Positions 26,501 through 35,437 of a DNA stretch of 64,000 nucleotides are shown one piece after another. Position 1 is the stretch's first letter. The number at the start of each line of letters is the position of its first letter. The position numbers and the translations under genes were made by a program. The notes beneath the pieces are model-generated. The model did no database searches and was not told the DNA's origin. It saw nothing but the letters and a program-made list of their open reading frames with translations. The DNA comes from Vibrio syngnathi (lineage in GTDB: Bacteria > Pseudomonadota > Gammaproteobacteria > Enterobacterales > Vibrionaceae): contig NZ_CP017916.1 of NCBI RefSeq assembly GCF_002119525.1, positions 1,364,001-1,428,000 on the forward strand, written 5' to 3'.

Positions 26501-26582
26501 ATCGCGACATGATAGTTACATGCAGTCTTGCCGTTCAACGCTACAAATAGCAAGCTGCTATCAACAAGCTTCTAGCAAAAGG

Positions 26583-27764
26583 TTACACGAACTCTAACTC
26601 CGGATGATTGTATGCCTCATGACAAACGGTGAGAACATGATCAATATCACTAGGTGTCATGTCGGCATTGACTGAAAAGCGGATGATGTTTTTGTTCCTA
26701 CCCGTAGCGGGGCGACAAAAAACAGCACCGAACACATCACGCTGTTCGAGGAAATCGCGAACACGCTCGGTGTTTCTTTCACTGCCGCACTCTAATGCCA
26801 CAATTTGAGACTCGCTGCGGATATTAAAGCCTATTCGTTTGAGGCCGGTAGTAAGTGATTTAGAGCGATTGAATAAGGCTTGTCGTTTGTCTTCTGCACC
26901 TTTTATTACCTCTAATGTTTTCTCTAAACGAACCACTTCTTGTGGTAATACCGTCGAACTGAAAATCGCGGGATAAGCAACAAACGGTAAGGTTTCTGAA
27001 AGCAGTTTTGGCCCAAGGATCGCGCCTGCACGATAAGCAAAGGTTTTAGCCAAACTAACGGTAATGAAGTCGACTTGGTTAGTGAGACCCAATGCGTGAA
27101 CTAAGCCAGCACCATTCTCCCCATGCGTGCCCAATGAATGCGATTCATCAACGACAACGGCACAATCAAACTCCTGCGCCATTTCGTAGATGTCGCGTAG
27201 TGGGGCGATGGTCCCAATGGTGCTGTAAACTGAATCGACCACAATAACGCCTGTGCCGTGGCGCTCTAGCTGTTTGCGCAGGTGATGCATATTGTTATGC
27301 ATAAACGGGTGGGCAATGCCGCCAGCGGCACGAATGCCTTCCCATAGCGACATGTGGGCAAAAAAGTCGATATACACAGGTGTGCTCGGAGGGCAGATCG
27401 TTTGAAGTAACCCAATATTAGCCGCCCAACCCGACTGAGAAAGTAAACAGCTTTCCATTCCGACATAGTTCGCGAGTTCGGTTTCAAATGCAGGTTTAGA
27501 CTCTTCATCTTGTAAGAAAATAGCAGACATCACTACGTTGTCATCGTGTTCGATGATCGCCGCTTGATGAGCCTCTTGGATCGGTTTGTTGTGTGACAGT
27601 GCTAAGTAATCATTGCTCTGCATTACAACGGCGTTGCGCTGAGGTCGTTTACCCAACACCAAGTGCTTTTGGCTTTGGTTCTGGGTAATGAGGTCTTGAA
27701 TATAGAAGTTCAAGCGTTCTTCGATAAAGGAAGGTAGTGGTTTGTTTTTTGTTGTATCACTCAT
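26583..27764 (-). CDS. cqsA: CqsA, CAI-1 autoinducer synthase
   Basis: ATG at 27764 gives 393 residues, close to known CqsA (about 390); upstream TTG at 27779 also in frame. It is a PLP-dependent alpha-oxoamine synthase: Schiff-base Lys about 240 in FITVSLAKTFAYRAG, VVDESHSLGTHGENG, SILQS-like SCLLSQSGWAANIG. CqsA joins an acyl-CoA and S-adenosylmethionine to give amino-CAI-1, the precursor of the CAI-1 signal ((S)-3-hydroxytridecan-4-one in V. cholerae). It lies 160 bp from cqsS on the opposite strand, forming a self-contained signal/receptor pair. Confidence 0.95.
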   Translation of the reverse strand: MSDTTKNKPLPSFIEERLNFYIQDLITQNQSQKHLVLGKRPQRNAVVMQSNDYLALSHNKPIQEAHQAAIIEHDDNVVMSAIFLQDEESKPAFETELANYVGMESCLLSQSGWAANIGLLQTICPPSTPVYIDFFAHMSLWEGIRAAGGIAHPFMHNNMHHLRKQLERHGTGVIVVDSVYSTIGTIAPLRDIYEMAQEFDCAVVVDESHSLGTHGENGAGLVHALGLTNQVDFITVSLAKTFAYRAGAILGPKLLSETLPFVAYPAIFSSTVLPQEVVRLEKTLEVIKGAEDKRQALFNRSKSLTTGLKRIGFNIRSESQIVALECGSERNTERVRDFLEQRDVFGAVFCRPATGRNKNIIRFSVNADMTPSDIDHVLTVCHEAYNHPELEFV

Positions 27765-28060
27765 AATTATTCTCTTCAAATACGGGAAAACGCCAGCGCC
27801 GGCGGTTGTATATTGAAGTTAAAAAGTGATGTGTCATTAGTCAGTTTGCATAATTTTGTATGTGCTAGCAAACTCAGTATTTAAAGGTATCGAAGCGAGT
27901 CATTTTCCTTACGGTGCGGGGCTTTAACCTAGATAAGATAGGAATGATAGCCTTCTTTTTTATGATAAAACGCTATTAAAATTAGGTATTCGAATGACCA
28001 TGAAAAAGTCGATTCTGAAAAGCTTTGATGTCCTAGCTGCGTATTATGAACTGGAACGTA

Positions 28061-29443
28061 TTAGCTATGAAAGTGAATCAGTTCGATTAAGTCGTTCAAT
28101 TCCTGCTTGGCTTTTCCCTCTAACGAGTAACCAATATTGATGCGTAAGCAATTGCTGTAAAGGTCATGAGTGCTAAACAGGTGCCCCAGCCTGATATCAA
28201 TGTTGTGGTCGGCAACTGCCTTAGCAAAGCTTGATTGGTTCAAATTTGGTATTTGTAGCCAAAGTACCATGCCACCTTGTGGGTTACTTATCTTTACTCC
28301 TTGAGGAAGGTGCTGAGCCAAATAACTTAGGTATTGCTGGCGCAAAGAGAGGAGCTGAGTACACCTTCTTCTAACGTGTTTTGCGTATTGACCAGATTCG
28401 ATAAAGTCAGCAACCGCAAGCTGAGTGGGCAGGGCGACGCCATAGCTTGCAGCAGAAAACTGAGCCTTGTATTCGTTAATGAACATCCCTGGTAAGCACC
28501 ATCCTAATCGGTAACTCGGTGACAAGCTTTTCGATATTGAACCACACCATAGTACATAGCCGCCTTTGTCGTAGTATTTCGCGGGGAGTGGAGTGTGTGA
28601 GGAATAAGAAAGTTCCAGATACACATCATCTTCAATGATCGGTACTTGATAGTGATTCGCTAATTCAGCAAGCTTTTGTTTTTGACTAGCCGACATGTTG
28701 ATCCCTTGAGGGTTCATATGAGAGGTACAAAAAATCGCGGCATCCACTCGTTTATTCTTCAAATGTGCTTCTAATTGTTGCAAGTCGATACCGTCATCTA
28801 GAGATGGGATCTCGATGATTTGTCGCGACATCTTTCCGAGCAACTCCAGAATGCCGTTGAAACAAGGTGAACTAATCGCGATGGTGTCGCCTTCTTTGGT
28901 GCACGATTCAAGTGCAGCCTTAATCGCAGACATACAGCCTGCCGTAATCACCATCTCTTCAGGTGAAAAGTGTACATCGAGCTTGGCAAAGTGAGTGGAT
29001 AATGCCTGACGTAACATTGGCTCACCTTGTGTATCTGGGTAATGGTTTAGCCTGCTGCTCATACGCCGAATAGCGCGGCGAAAACTGCGTTCCAGTTCAA
29101 CAATCGACTGTTCATCATTGGCGGTGCTAGACACCCCTAAAGGTCCATTGATTGAGCTGTGAGTCGATGAGGTTAGCTTGACGCTCGACACTTTACTTTC
29201 AAACTGTGCCCACTCTGGGGTTGAACGAGCAGGTTTATGAGGAGAAACAAAATACCCTGCTTGCGGTCGAGAGTGTATCCAGCCTTGTGATTCCAGTTCT
29301 TGGTAGCAGCTCACCACGGTCGACATGCTGATGGCTTGTTGTTTAGCTAATTGACGCAGCGAAGGCATGCGTCCACCTTCGGGTCTTTTCCCCGTTTCAA
29401 TCTCATCAATAAACTGATTGGCTAGCTTTCTGTAGATGCTCAT
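28061..29443 (-). CDS. MocR-type regulator (GntR HTH + aminotransferase fold)
   Basis: About 460 residues. N-terminal winged helix of GntR type (SIYRKLANQFIDEIETGKRPEGGRMPSLRQLAKQQAISMSTVVSCYQEL, about 1-65) followed by a fold-type I aminotransferase domain (about 115-455) with the PLP Lys region WCGSISKSLSPSYRLGW and IIEDDVYLEL. Such MocR proteins bind PLP and usually regulate a neighbouring gene, often the divergent one; here it is an EamA-type exporter. ATG at 29443 preferred; GTG at 29449 is the alternative. Two direct repeats between the genes are probable operator sites. Confidence 0.9.
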   Translation of the reverse strand: MSIYRKLANQFIDEIETGKRPEGGRMPSLRQLAKQQAISMSTVVSCYQELESQGWIHSRPQAGYFVSPHKPARSTPEWAQFESKVSSVKLTSSTHSSINGPLGVSSTANDEQSIVELERSFRRAIRRMSSRLNHYPDTQGEPMLRQALSTHFAKLDVHFSPEEMVITAGCMSAIKAALESCTKEGDTIAISSPCFNGILELLGKMSRQIIEIPSLDDGIDLQQLEAHLKNKRVDAAIFCTSHMNPQGINMSASQKQKLAELANHYQVPIIEDDVYLELSYSSHTPLPAKYYDKGGYVLWCGSISKSLSPSYRLGWCLPGMFINEYKAQFSAASYGVALPTQLAVADFIESGQYAKHVRRRCTQLLSLRQQYLSYLAQHLPQGVKISNPQGGMVLWLQIPNLNQSSFAKAVADHNIDIRLGHLFSTHDLYSNCLRINIGYSLEGKAKQELNDLIELIHFHS

Positions 29444-29461
29444 GGTCACGACCGTTGTTAA

Positions 29462-29508
29462 CTGTACTGGTTTTTATTGTAAAAATTGTATCTGTACTGG
29501 TTTTATTG
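29462..29508. promoter_or_regulatory. Direct-repeat operator between MocR and EamA genes
   Basis: CTGTACTGGTTTTTATTG (29462-29479) is repeated as CTGTACTGGTTTTATTG (29492-29508), 30 bp apart, i.e. about three helical turns on one face. Direct repeats in the divergent region are typical of MocR-family binding sites; assignment to this regulator is inference. Confidence 0.65.
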
Positions 29509-29546
29509 ATCAAGGGATACTCATTCAAAACAAAGGAGGGGTCAGT

Positions 29547-30443
29547 ATGAAAAGAAATGATTTGTTGTTAGCGGTGTTCGTGATGGCAATTTGGGGATTC
29601 AATTTCTCGATGATCAAAATGGGTGTGACCAACGTTCATCCATTATTAGCAACAGCCGCGCGTTTTTCGCTAGCGGTGATTCCGGTGATATTTTTTGTAG
29701 CAAGACCGAATGTCGCGTGGCGTTATTTAGTGAGTTATGGCTTTGTGTTTGGTGTGGGCATCTGGGGCATGGCTTCATGGTCAATCACTGCTGGGTTATC
29801 TTCTGGGCTTTCGTCGGTTTTGCTTTCAACCAATATGTTAATTGGCATGGCGGTTGGCGTGTGGGTGTTTAAGGAGAGTGCGTCGGTTCGTAAGTTAATG
29901 GGTGCGATGTTAGCCATGTGCGCGTTGGCGGTGCTGGTTTCCGCAGCAACGGGCAACATCACCGTTAATGGCGTGATTCTTATTATGATCGCAGCGTTTA
30001 GTTGGACGTTAATGGGCGTGATTGTTAAAGCGTCTAAAACCACTCAGGCTTTTGCGTTTAACGTGTGGGGCATGCTATTTGCGCCAGTTCCATTAGTGTT
30101 GTTTGCGGTGATGCTGCACGGTGACCAAATTATTTGGCAGGCGATAGAACAATGGGATTGGAACGCAACGATTGCTGTGTTGTTTCAGGCTTACCCAACC
30201 ACGCTATTCGGTTACTGGGTGTGGAATAAACTGTTAATCCAATACCCGTTAAGCACGACAGCGCCGTTAACCTTGTTAGTGCCAATTTTCGCATTGATCA
30301 GCGGTTACTTTATGTATGACGAGGTGCTGTCAGTTGCTCAAGTTGTGGCATCTGTACTGTTTCTAGTCGGTATCGGTTTGATTGTGAAGCCTGCTAAGGC
30401 TTCTAATACTCAAGCTACAGCGAAACTCGCACAACAAAAGTGA
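29547..30443 (+). CDS. EamA/DMT-family exporter
   Basis: AAGGAGG precedes ATG 29547, giving 298 residues (an ORF frame begins earlier without a site). Ten hydrophobic helices in two EamA halves (MKRNDLLLAVFVMAIWGFNF..., and NGVILIMIAAFSWTLMGVIVKAS...). It closely resembles the EamA/YdeD type exporters that push out O-acetylserine and cysteine or drug-like metabolites; which one cannot be said. Probably controlled by the divergent MocR regulator. A Gln/Lys/Ala-rich cytoplasmic tail ends the protein. Confidence 0.88.
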   Translation: MKRNDLLLAVFVMAIWGFNFSMIKMGVTNVHPLLATAARFSLAVIPVIFFVARPNVAWRYLVSYGFVFGVGIWGMASWSITAGLSSGLSSVLLSTNMLIGMAVGVWVFKESASVRKLMGAMLAMCALAVLVSAATGNITVNGVILIMIAAFSWTLMGVIVKASKTTQAFAFNVWGMLFAPVPLVLFAVMLHGDQIIWQAIEQWDWNATIAVLFQAYPTTLFGYWVWNKLLIQYPLSTTAPLTLLVPIFALISGYFMYDEVLSVAQVVASVLFLVGIGLIVKPAKASNTQATAKLAQQK

Positions 30444-30636
30444 CGGATAAGCGAGGGTATTCGATAAAAAGGATAAGGCTCAAATGCTTTGAATAACAAA
30501 TAAGGCCTCGCACTTGCGAGGTCTTACTTTGTTTCGAAGAAATGAAGTTATTTTAAGAATCAAATAACTAGCTCTCTCTTAACTCGCTCGAATTAAGAAC
30601 TCTATTAACTAAGCGATCAGGTAACTAAGCAATCAA

Positions 30637-31638
30637 TCAAGTAATCATACACGTAAGTAATTGGCGCTCTAGGTCTTCATTTATTTCATGAGCGATCACT
30701 TCAATTCTGGTTTCTGCACACTCATCAAGTTCCGATTCCGTCAAACCGTCTTCTGTTAAGTTGTAGCCAAAGATACCACTTGGGGTAATGAATACCGCTT
30801 TCATTCGTTCAGCTTTTAATCCTATTAAAAAGTGTCTCAAACGCTGCTGGTCAAACAGTTTCTCTGCTGAGAATCGCCAACCAACGCTTTCAAAACCTTC
30901 ACCTTGGTTGGTCGCTTTGATCATGCCGCTTTCTGGCATCGGTAATTCTGAAGCGAGCAGCTTTTCTTGTTTATGGGCGTGGTGGTGGTGCGCTTGTTGA
31001 TTGAAGAAATGAGTGTCTCCTTCGAACTCTTCAAAAGGGATTTTTCCATGGTGAGCAAAGATCAACTTAGTATTCGGCTGACAAATCTCGGTGACGTATT
31101 CAGCCAGTTTCTCTGCGTCGCCATCTTGATATAAGTCGACTTTGTTACCCACCACGGTATCGGCAATGGTGATTTGCTGATTGAAGGTATCGTGATCTGA
31201 GTAGCGAGAATCAGAGAGCTTACGCGCATCGACTAAAGTAACGTTTTTCTGCAGTGATAGTACTTTACGATAATGCTCAGAACACAAAACTTGTAGCACT
31301 TCTTTAGGGTGACCAAGCCCTGTTGGTTCGATTAACAAGCGATCTGGTTTGGCTTCGCTAAGCAGTTGATTGAGCGCGATTTGCATCGGTAAACCTGCCG
31401 CGCAACACATGCAACCGCCGGGTACTTCACGAATGAACACTTGTTGTTTGGTCTGGTTGCCTTGAATCAAACTGCCATCAACGCCGATTTCTCCAAACTC
31501 ATTCACTAACACTGCCCAGCGTTCATTTACTGGCTTGTTCGTCATTAAGTTGAGAATCGCAGAGGTTTTTCCTACTCCCAGGAACCCGGTAATAATATTG
31601 GTTGGAATACCTAACATCGGTGACTTATCAGAGCTCAT
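30637..31638 (-). CDS. COG0523 GTPase, zinc metallochaperone-like
   Basis: AGGAGAATT before ATG 31638 gives 333 residues; an alternative TTG at 31644. Motifs: P-loop GFLGVGKTSA (about 20), the metal CxCC site in VPGGCMCCAAGLP, ADTVVGNKVDLY (G4), and a His-rich stretch HHHHAHKQEKL (about 220) typical of metal sequestering COG0523 proteins. Its C-terminal domain (about 235-325) is the CobW C domain. These GTPases deliver zinc to client enzymes in starvation. It overlaps the upstream gamma-carbonic-anhydrase-like gene by 11 bp and shares its Zur box. Confidence 0.92.
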   Translation of the reverse strand: MSSDKSPMLGIPTNIITGFLGVGKTSAILNLMTNKPVNERWAVLVNEFGEIGVDGSLIQGNQTKQQVFIREVPGGCMCCAAGLPMQIALNQLLSEAKPDRLLIEPTGLGHPKEVLQVLCSEHYRKVLSLQKNVTLVDARKLSDSRYSDHDTFNQQITIADTVVGNKVDLYQDGDAEKLAEYVTEICQPNTKLIFAHHGKIPFEEFEGDTHFFNQQAHHHHAHKQEKLLASELPMPESGMIKATNQGEGFESVGWRFSAEKLFDQQRLRHFLIGLKAERMKAVFITPSGIFGYNLTEDGLTESELDECAETRIEVIAHEINEDLERQLLTCMIT

Positions 31639-32188
31639 TGACAATTCTCCTATAGCCTTGAACTAGGGTGTGGTTGGCTGAAACCACAGACTCTGAAAAC
31701 GCAGAGTACTCAGGTGGTACTGTCGAAATGCTATTTAAATCAAACCCTGAGCCTATATTGGTCATTGGTGGAACGTGGAAGTGCTCCGGTAAGTTGAGCC
31801 CATCTACCACACAGTTGTGTCGAATGACGCAACCTCTACCAATTACAGCATTGAATACCACTGAGTTGAAGCCAATAAATACGTCGTCACAAACTTCACA
31901 AGGGCCATGTATGATCGAACGATGGGCAATAGAAGAACGCTCTCCGATGGTAACTGCTGCTCCTGCTTTTGAGTGAATAACCACACCATCTTGAATATTG
32001 GTATCGCGCTTAATCACAATCGCTTCCATACCACCTTGTTCGTTAACCTCGTCGGCACGAATGACGGCGTAGGGTCCGATAAACACGTTATCTTCAATGA
32101 TGACTTTACCGCAGATGATAGCAGTCGGATCAATAAATGCAGTTTCCGACACGTTGGGCATATGGCCGCTTGGGTTTCTTCTTAACAT
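31628..32188 (-). CDS. Gamma-carbonic-anhydrase-like hexapeptide protein
   Basis: 186 residues of left-handed beta-helix: many hexapeptide I-x-x-x-x-x turns (AIICGKVIIEDNVFIGPYAVIRADEV, NIQDGVVIHSKAGAAVTIGERSSIAHRSIIHG). The three His that hold the metal in gamma-CAs are present (VVIH, and IAH/IIHG). In zinc-starved bacteria such paralogs replace zinc enzymes and travel with COG0523 genes. First gene of a two-gene operon; Zur palindrome 210 bp upstream. Catalytic carbonic anhydrase activity is not proven from sequence. Confidence 0.85.
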   Translation of the reverse strand: MLRRNPSGHMPNVSETAFIDPTAIICGKVIIEDNVFIGPYAVIRADEVNEQGGMEAIVIKRDTNIQDGVVIHSKAGAAVTIGERSSIAHRSIIHGPCEVCDDVFIGFNSVVFNAVIGRGCVIRHNCVVDGLNLPEHFHVPPMTNIGSGFDLNSISTVPPEYSAFSESVVSANHTLVQGYRRIVNEL

Positions 32189-32971
32189 ATAGATTTCTTG
32201 TTTTAATGAGTTAATTTACATTTGTATTATCTTAATTGTTCTTGATTTTGAGCGATGACTGACCCGCTTACATTATGGGTAACAATTTGGATGGGACAAT
32301 CTCGAAAACTGGCGTCTAGATCGTGATGCATGGTTGTAGAGTCGTTGTGGATCAAACTTAGATCTAGTAGTGAGTTTTGTCTTAAATTATCAACAATCGT
32401 GATGTTATAACATATCGCCAAGTTGAGTAAACGTACTTTCTCATTAAAAGTGTTAAGGGGAGCGGAGGAACGATGTTTGGTTAGATGGGGTGGCAAGTGT
32501 CATTGAAGGCACGGTATATAGAGAAGCATTCTAATTGTTTGTATTAGCCAAATTCGAATTAAATTCTGAAATGATACAAATGTCATATTTAATAATGCTT
32601 ACTTAGTAACCTCTGTTGAGTTGGATATCAAATCAAGTGGCTGATTTTATTGGGTATAGGATAAATGTCGCAAAAATTATCTTTTAGAACACTAAAGTTT
32701 TAAATTCTGCCTTTAGCTAGTTGGTTGAAATATAATATCACATCGTACCTGTTGGTTAGGTGTTTTTTAGCTATATATGTGACTTTACAAGAGAGTTATC
32801 TTTCTGATTTGAAAGAATAATTAAATAGATGAGATAAAAAAGTTGGCGAAAATCAGAAGCTTGGCATACACTTTCCTTGTAAATGACCTTATCTCATTGA
32901 TTGAATAGGGTAAATGCTTTGGCGCTACTGAAGATGGTAGCAATGTATAACATAGCTTTGAGGAAAGTTTT
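32189..32971. other. Long regulatory intergenic region
   Basis: 780 bp between the Zur-box operon and ihfA, both transcribed away from it. The Zur-type palindrome at 32398-32417 lies inside; the rest is AT-rich. The minus-strand frame at 32227-32496 crosses the palindrome and looks spurious. Near 32980 the IHF-alpha gene starts with AGGAAAG before it; no pheT end is present upstream. Confidence 0.5.
32398..32417. promoter_or_regulatory. Zur-type operator upstream of gamma-CA/COG0523 operon
   Basis: CGTGATGTTATAACATATCG is a 20-bp palindrome (8 of 10 pairs match) with the same TGTTATAACA core as the site at 16117. It lies 210 bp upstream of the gene at 31628-32188 on the minus strand. Confidence 0.78.
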
Positions 32972-33268
32972 ATGGCACTCACTAAAGCCGATTTGGCTGA
33001 GAACCTGTTTGAAACACTCGGATACAGCAAGCGGGATGCCAAGGAAACGGTTGAAGTGTTTTTCGAAGAAGTTCGTAAAGCACTCGAAAATGGCGAACAG
33101 GTAAAACTGTCTGGTTTTGGTAACTTTGATCTTCGCGAGAAAAACGAGCGACCTGGTCGTAACCCGAAAACTGGTGAAGACATTCCAATTTCTGCTCGAC
33201 GTGTTGTTACTTTTAGACCGGGACAAAAATTAAAGGCCCGAGTCGAAAATATTAAAATCGAGAAGTAG
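32972..33268 (+). CDS. ihfA: Integration host factor subunit alpha
   Basis: 98 residues, matching IhfA throughout ([28 protein letters not shown]..., [44 protein letters not shown]). IhfA pairs with IhfB to bend DNA sharply at specific sites. AGGAAAG precedes the ATG. In most gamma-proteobacteria ihfA directly follows pheST; here it stands alone with 780 bp of intergenic DNA and a different operon upstream. Followed by an intrinsic terminator, then relV, in convergent orientation. Confidence 0.95.
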   Translation: MALTKADLAENLFETLGYSKRDAKETVEVFFEEVRKALENGEQVKLSGFGNFDLREKNERPGRNPKTGEDIPISARRVVTFRPGQKLKARVENIKIEK

Positions 33269-33277
33269 CCAAGCAAT

Positions 33278-33303
33278 AGACCACGCCAAGCGTGGTCTTT
33301 TTG
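33278..33303 (+). terminator. Terminator after ihfA
   Basis: AGACCACGC, loop CAA, GCGTGGTCTTTTT. Confidence 0.88.
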
Positions 33304-33441
33304 TATCTGCGTGTTATGCATCATTTGCTGACTTTCTTGTCACTAGTTTCTCTTAGTGGTATCACCTGACTCTCTTTTCTTAGCTGTCCTCTTTCTCTTT
33401 AATCATCATTAGTGACATCCCTATATTTATCTTTCTGATAG

Positions 33442-33466
33442 TAATTAAGCAATTAAGCAATTAAGT
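33442..33466. repeat. Octanucleotide tandem repeat (AATTAAGC), three units
   Basis: AATTAAGC repeated with the third unit AATTAAGT, between the ihfA terminator and the end of relV. Confidence 0.8.
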
Positions 33467-33553
33467 AATGAAAGCAATGCGAGAACGCTAGTAAAAAGAA
33501 AGGGCTGCGATTATGCAGCCCTTTGTTGTTTATGATAATTGCTTAGTCAGTGA

Positions 33554-34330
33554 TTAAGCCGCTTTAATGTGCGTTGTAATGTACGGTTGCCATGCTTGTT
33601 GGTAAAGCTCTAAAGATTGGCGTCTTAGACTATTTATTTGTGCCGCTTCGATATCGTTGATTGGACGATGTTCTGCAATGGCATGACGCTCAATGCCTTG
33701 GATAATTTCATACAGTTCGTGCTCAGGGCCACTTTTTACATCAGCAATCGCTTTTAAGTGAAGTTGAACTTCGGCAATGATGTTGGTCTTTGGTAAACGA
33801 ACCAACAAGTTAAGGTCACGGTAGCCAGAGTCGGCTGGTGATTTAAACTTGTTTTTCAGCTTAACAACGTCCGCTTCACGGCTTAGTGCTTCGTAAACTT
33901 CAACCAAGCTCTCTACATCGTTCGCGATGATAGTTGCACGGGCTAAGTCGGTAATTTTTGTTACGTCACCATCAAGCTCAAGAGCGATTTTTTCTTCTGC
34001 TCGAGCTTGTGATTTAACGCCAGCAAATAGCGCTTCAGAATTGGTGAGCAGGGCAGTACTTTTACAGATGGTTTCTAGTTCAGCTTGGCCTTGGTGCGCC
34101 TTGCTGTACAGAATATCGAAGTCGGTGTAAGGCTGAGTCGGGCGTGAGTCGAAGGCTTTGATGCCGTAGAGGCCGCTCAAACTATGACGGAATACGTTTG
34201 ATGAAACTTGGTTTTGCGCAGGAGTGCGCGTTTGATCAGTCGAACTTGTTGAAACAGGTGCTGCTGCGAATGCAGGCGCTCGGCTCAATACCAATAGCAT
34301 TAGGGCCGTCGTGCGGAGAAATACACTCAT
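33554..34330 (-). CDS. relV: RelV-type small alarmone synthetase
   Basis: 258 residues with the RelA/SpoT synthetase fold (about 60-220): EEKIALELDGDVTKITDLARATIIAND, NKFKSPADSGYRDLNLLVR (substrate-binding region) and IIAEVQLHLKAI, but no HD hydrolase domain. Genes beside ihfA and tpm in Vibrio encode RelV, a (p)ppGpp synthetase, which fits context. Odd: residues 1-24 (MSVFLRTTALMLLVLSRAPAFAA) look like a Sec signal peptide, unexpected for a protein using cytosolic GTP and ATP. Downstream lies an 8-bp repeat. Confidence 0.88.
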   Translation of the reverse strand: MSVFLRTTALMLLVLSRAPAFAAAPVSTSSTDQTRTPAQNQVSSNVFRHSLSGLYGIKAFDSRPTQPYTDFDILYSKAHQGQAELETICKSTALLTNSEALFAGVKSQARAEEKIALELDGDVTKITDLARATIIANDVESLVEVYEALSREADVVKLKNKFKSPADSGYRDLNLLVRLPKTNIIAEVQLHLKAIADVKSGPEHELYEIIQGIERHAIAEHRPINDIEAAQINSLRRQSLELYQQAWQPYITTHIKAA

Positions 34331-34653
34331 TCAAACTCCAAAATACAAGGTTACAAAAACGGGTAGTCAAAAGGGGTAACCAGTAACGCATAAGAGTAAA
34401 AACAGCTTAACTAAACTCACTACATATTAAATGGGGCTAGTTAAGACAGAAACCAACTCTAACGTTTAATATTGCTTTAAAATGTGAAGATATAGACAAA
34501 TAATCCAACCGTTAGTTCCGCAATTATCAGAACTTTGAACTTAGCCAGTTTCTGATTTTATCGAAACCAATGTGGTACTTTAAACCAAGCTAAGGTTGCT
34601 CTTACCTCTCTATACTGTACCCTTGCATTATGACTGTTTAACATGAACGAAAG
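34331..34653. other. Divergent intergenic region relV / tpm
   Basis: 323 bp, AT-rich; holds promoters for both genes (TATACTGTACCC near 34611 looks like a -10 region of tpm). No hairpin or gene seen. Confidence 0.4.
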
Positions 34654-35307
34654 ATGAATAATCCTGAATTTTGGCACAATAAATGGGCAGCCAACCAAAT
34701 TGGTTTCCACCTTGAAGATGTAAATCCACTTCTGATTAAATTTTGGGAAAAGACGGAGCCTAGTTACGAGAAGAGTGTGTTTGTGCCTCTTTGTGGCAAA
34801 AGTGAAGACCTGATTTGGCTAGCGACCAAGCATGAAGAGGTTCAAGGTGTCGAATTAAGCCAGATCGCGGTTCGCGCATTTTTTGCAGAGCACCTTTACA
34901 CCCCGACTGTGACTCAAATCAGTGGTCAGCACGAGTTGTACCAATTCGATGAGCTTAACGTTTACACGGGTGATTATTTCACCGCGCCCATTCAGCCAGT
35001 CGACATCATTTATGATCGCGCGTCTTTAGTGGCATTGCCTAAAGAGATGCGAGTGCAGTATGTAGAGCGTTTAAAGCAACTGTTAAAGCCTGGTGGTAAG
35101 ATCCTTCTGGTGACTCTAGATTATGACCAAAGCGAGATGGCCGGGCCTCCGTTTAGCGTACCTAAGTTAGAAATCGAACAGTTGTTCGCGGGATACAAAA
35201 TCACATTGTTGAATCAAGATATCGCAGACGATGAACATCCGAAGATTGCTAAGAAAGGTTTGTCTCGATTCAGTGAAGAAGTGTATTTGATTGAGTCTGA
35301 CGCTTAA
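34654..35307 (+). CDS. tpm: Thiopurine S-methyltransferase
   Basis: 217 residues, usual length. Sequence follows bacterial Tpm: starts [36 protein letters not shown] (SAM-binding motif I), [30 protein letters not shown], and [25 protein letters not shown]. It methylates thiopurines, and in bacteria also tellurite or selenite, using S-adenosylmethionine. Single gene, convergent with purT across a strong terminator. Confidence 0.94.
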   Translation: MNNPEFWHNKWAANQIGFHLEDVNPLLIKFWEKTEPSYEKSVFVPLCGKSEDLIWLATKHEEVQGVELSQIAVRAFFAEHLYTPTVTQISGQHELYQFDELNVYTGDYFTAPIQPVDIIYDRASLVALPKEMRVQYVERLKQLLKPGGKILLVTLDYDQSEMAGPPFSVPKLEIEQLFAGYKITLLNQDIADDEHPKIAKKGLSRFSEEVYLIESDA

Positions 35308-35359
35308 GTTCAGTGAGCTTTCAAGCGAAAAGACCGCTCAAATAAAAAAGAAGACACCA

Positions 35360-35393
35360 ACAAAAAGACGGGCTCGATAGCCCGTCTTTTTTA
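35360..35393. terminator. Bidirectional terminator tpm/purT
   Basis: AAAAAGACGGGCT, loop CGAT, AGCCCGTCTTTTTT; A- and T-runs on either side. Confidence 0.9.
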
Positions 35394-35437
35394 TTGTTCA
35401 AATCTGAAGTTGTGATTGTTCAGAATGAAATCGCTGG

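Noticed and set aside
32227..32496. Minus-strand 89-codon frame between the Zur operon and ihfA
   Set aside because: It crosses the Zur palindrome and has no ribosome-binding site; a chance open frame.
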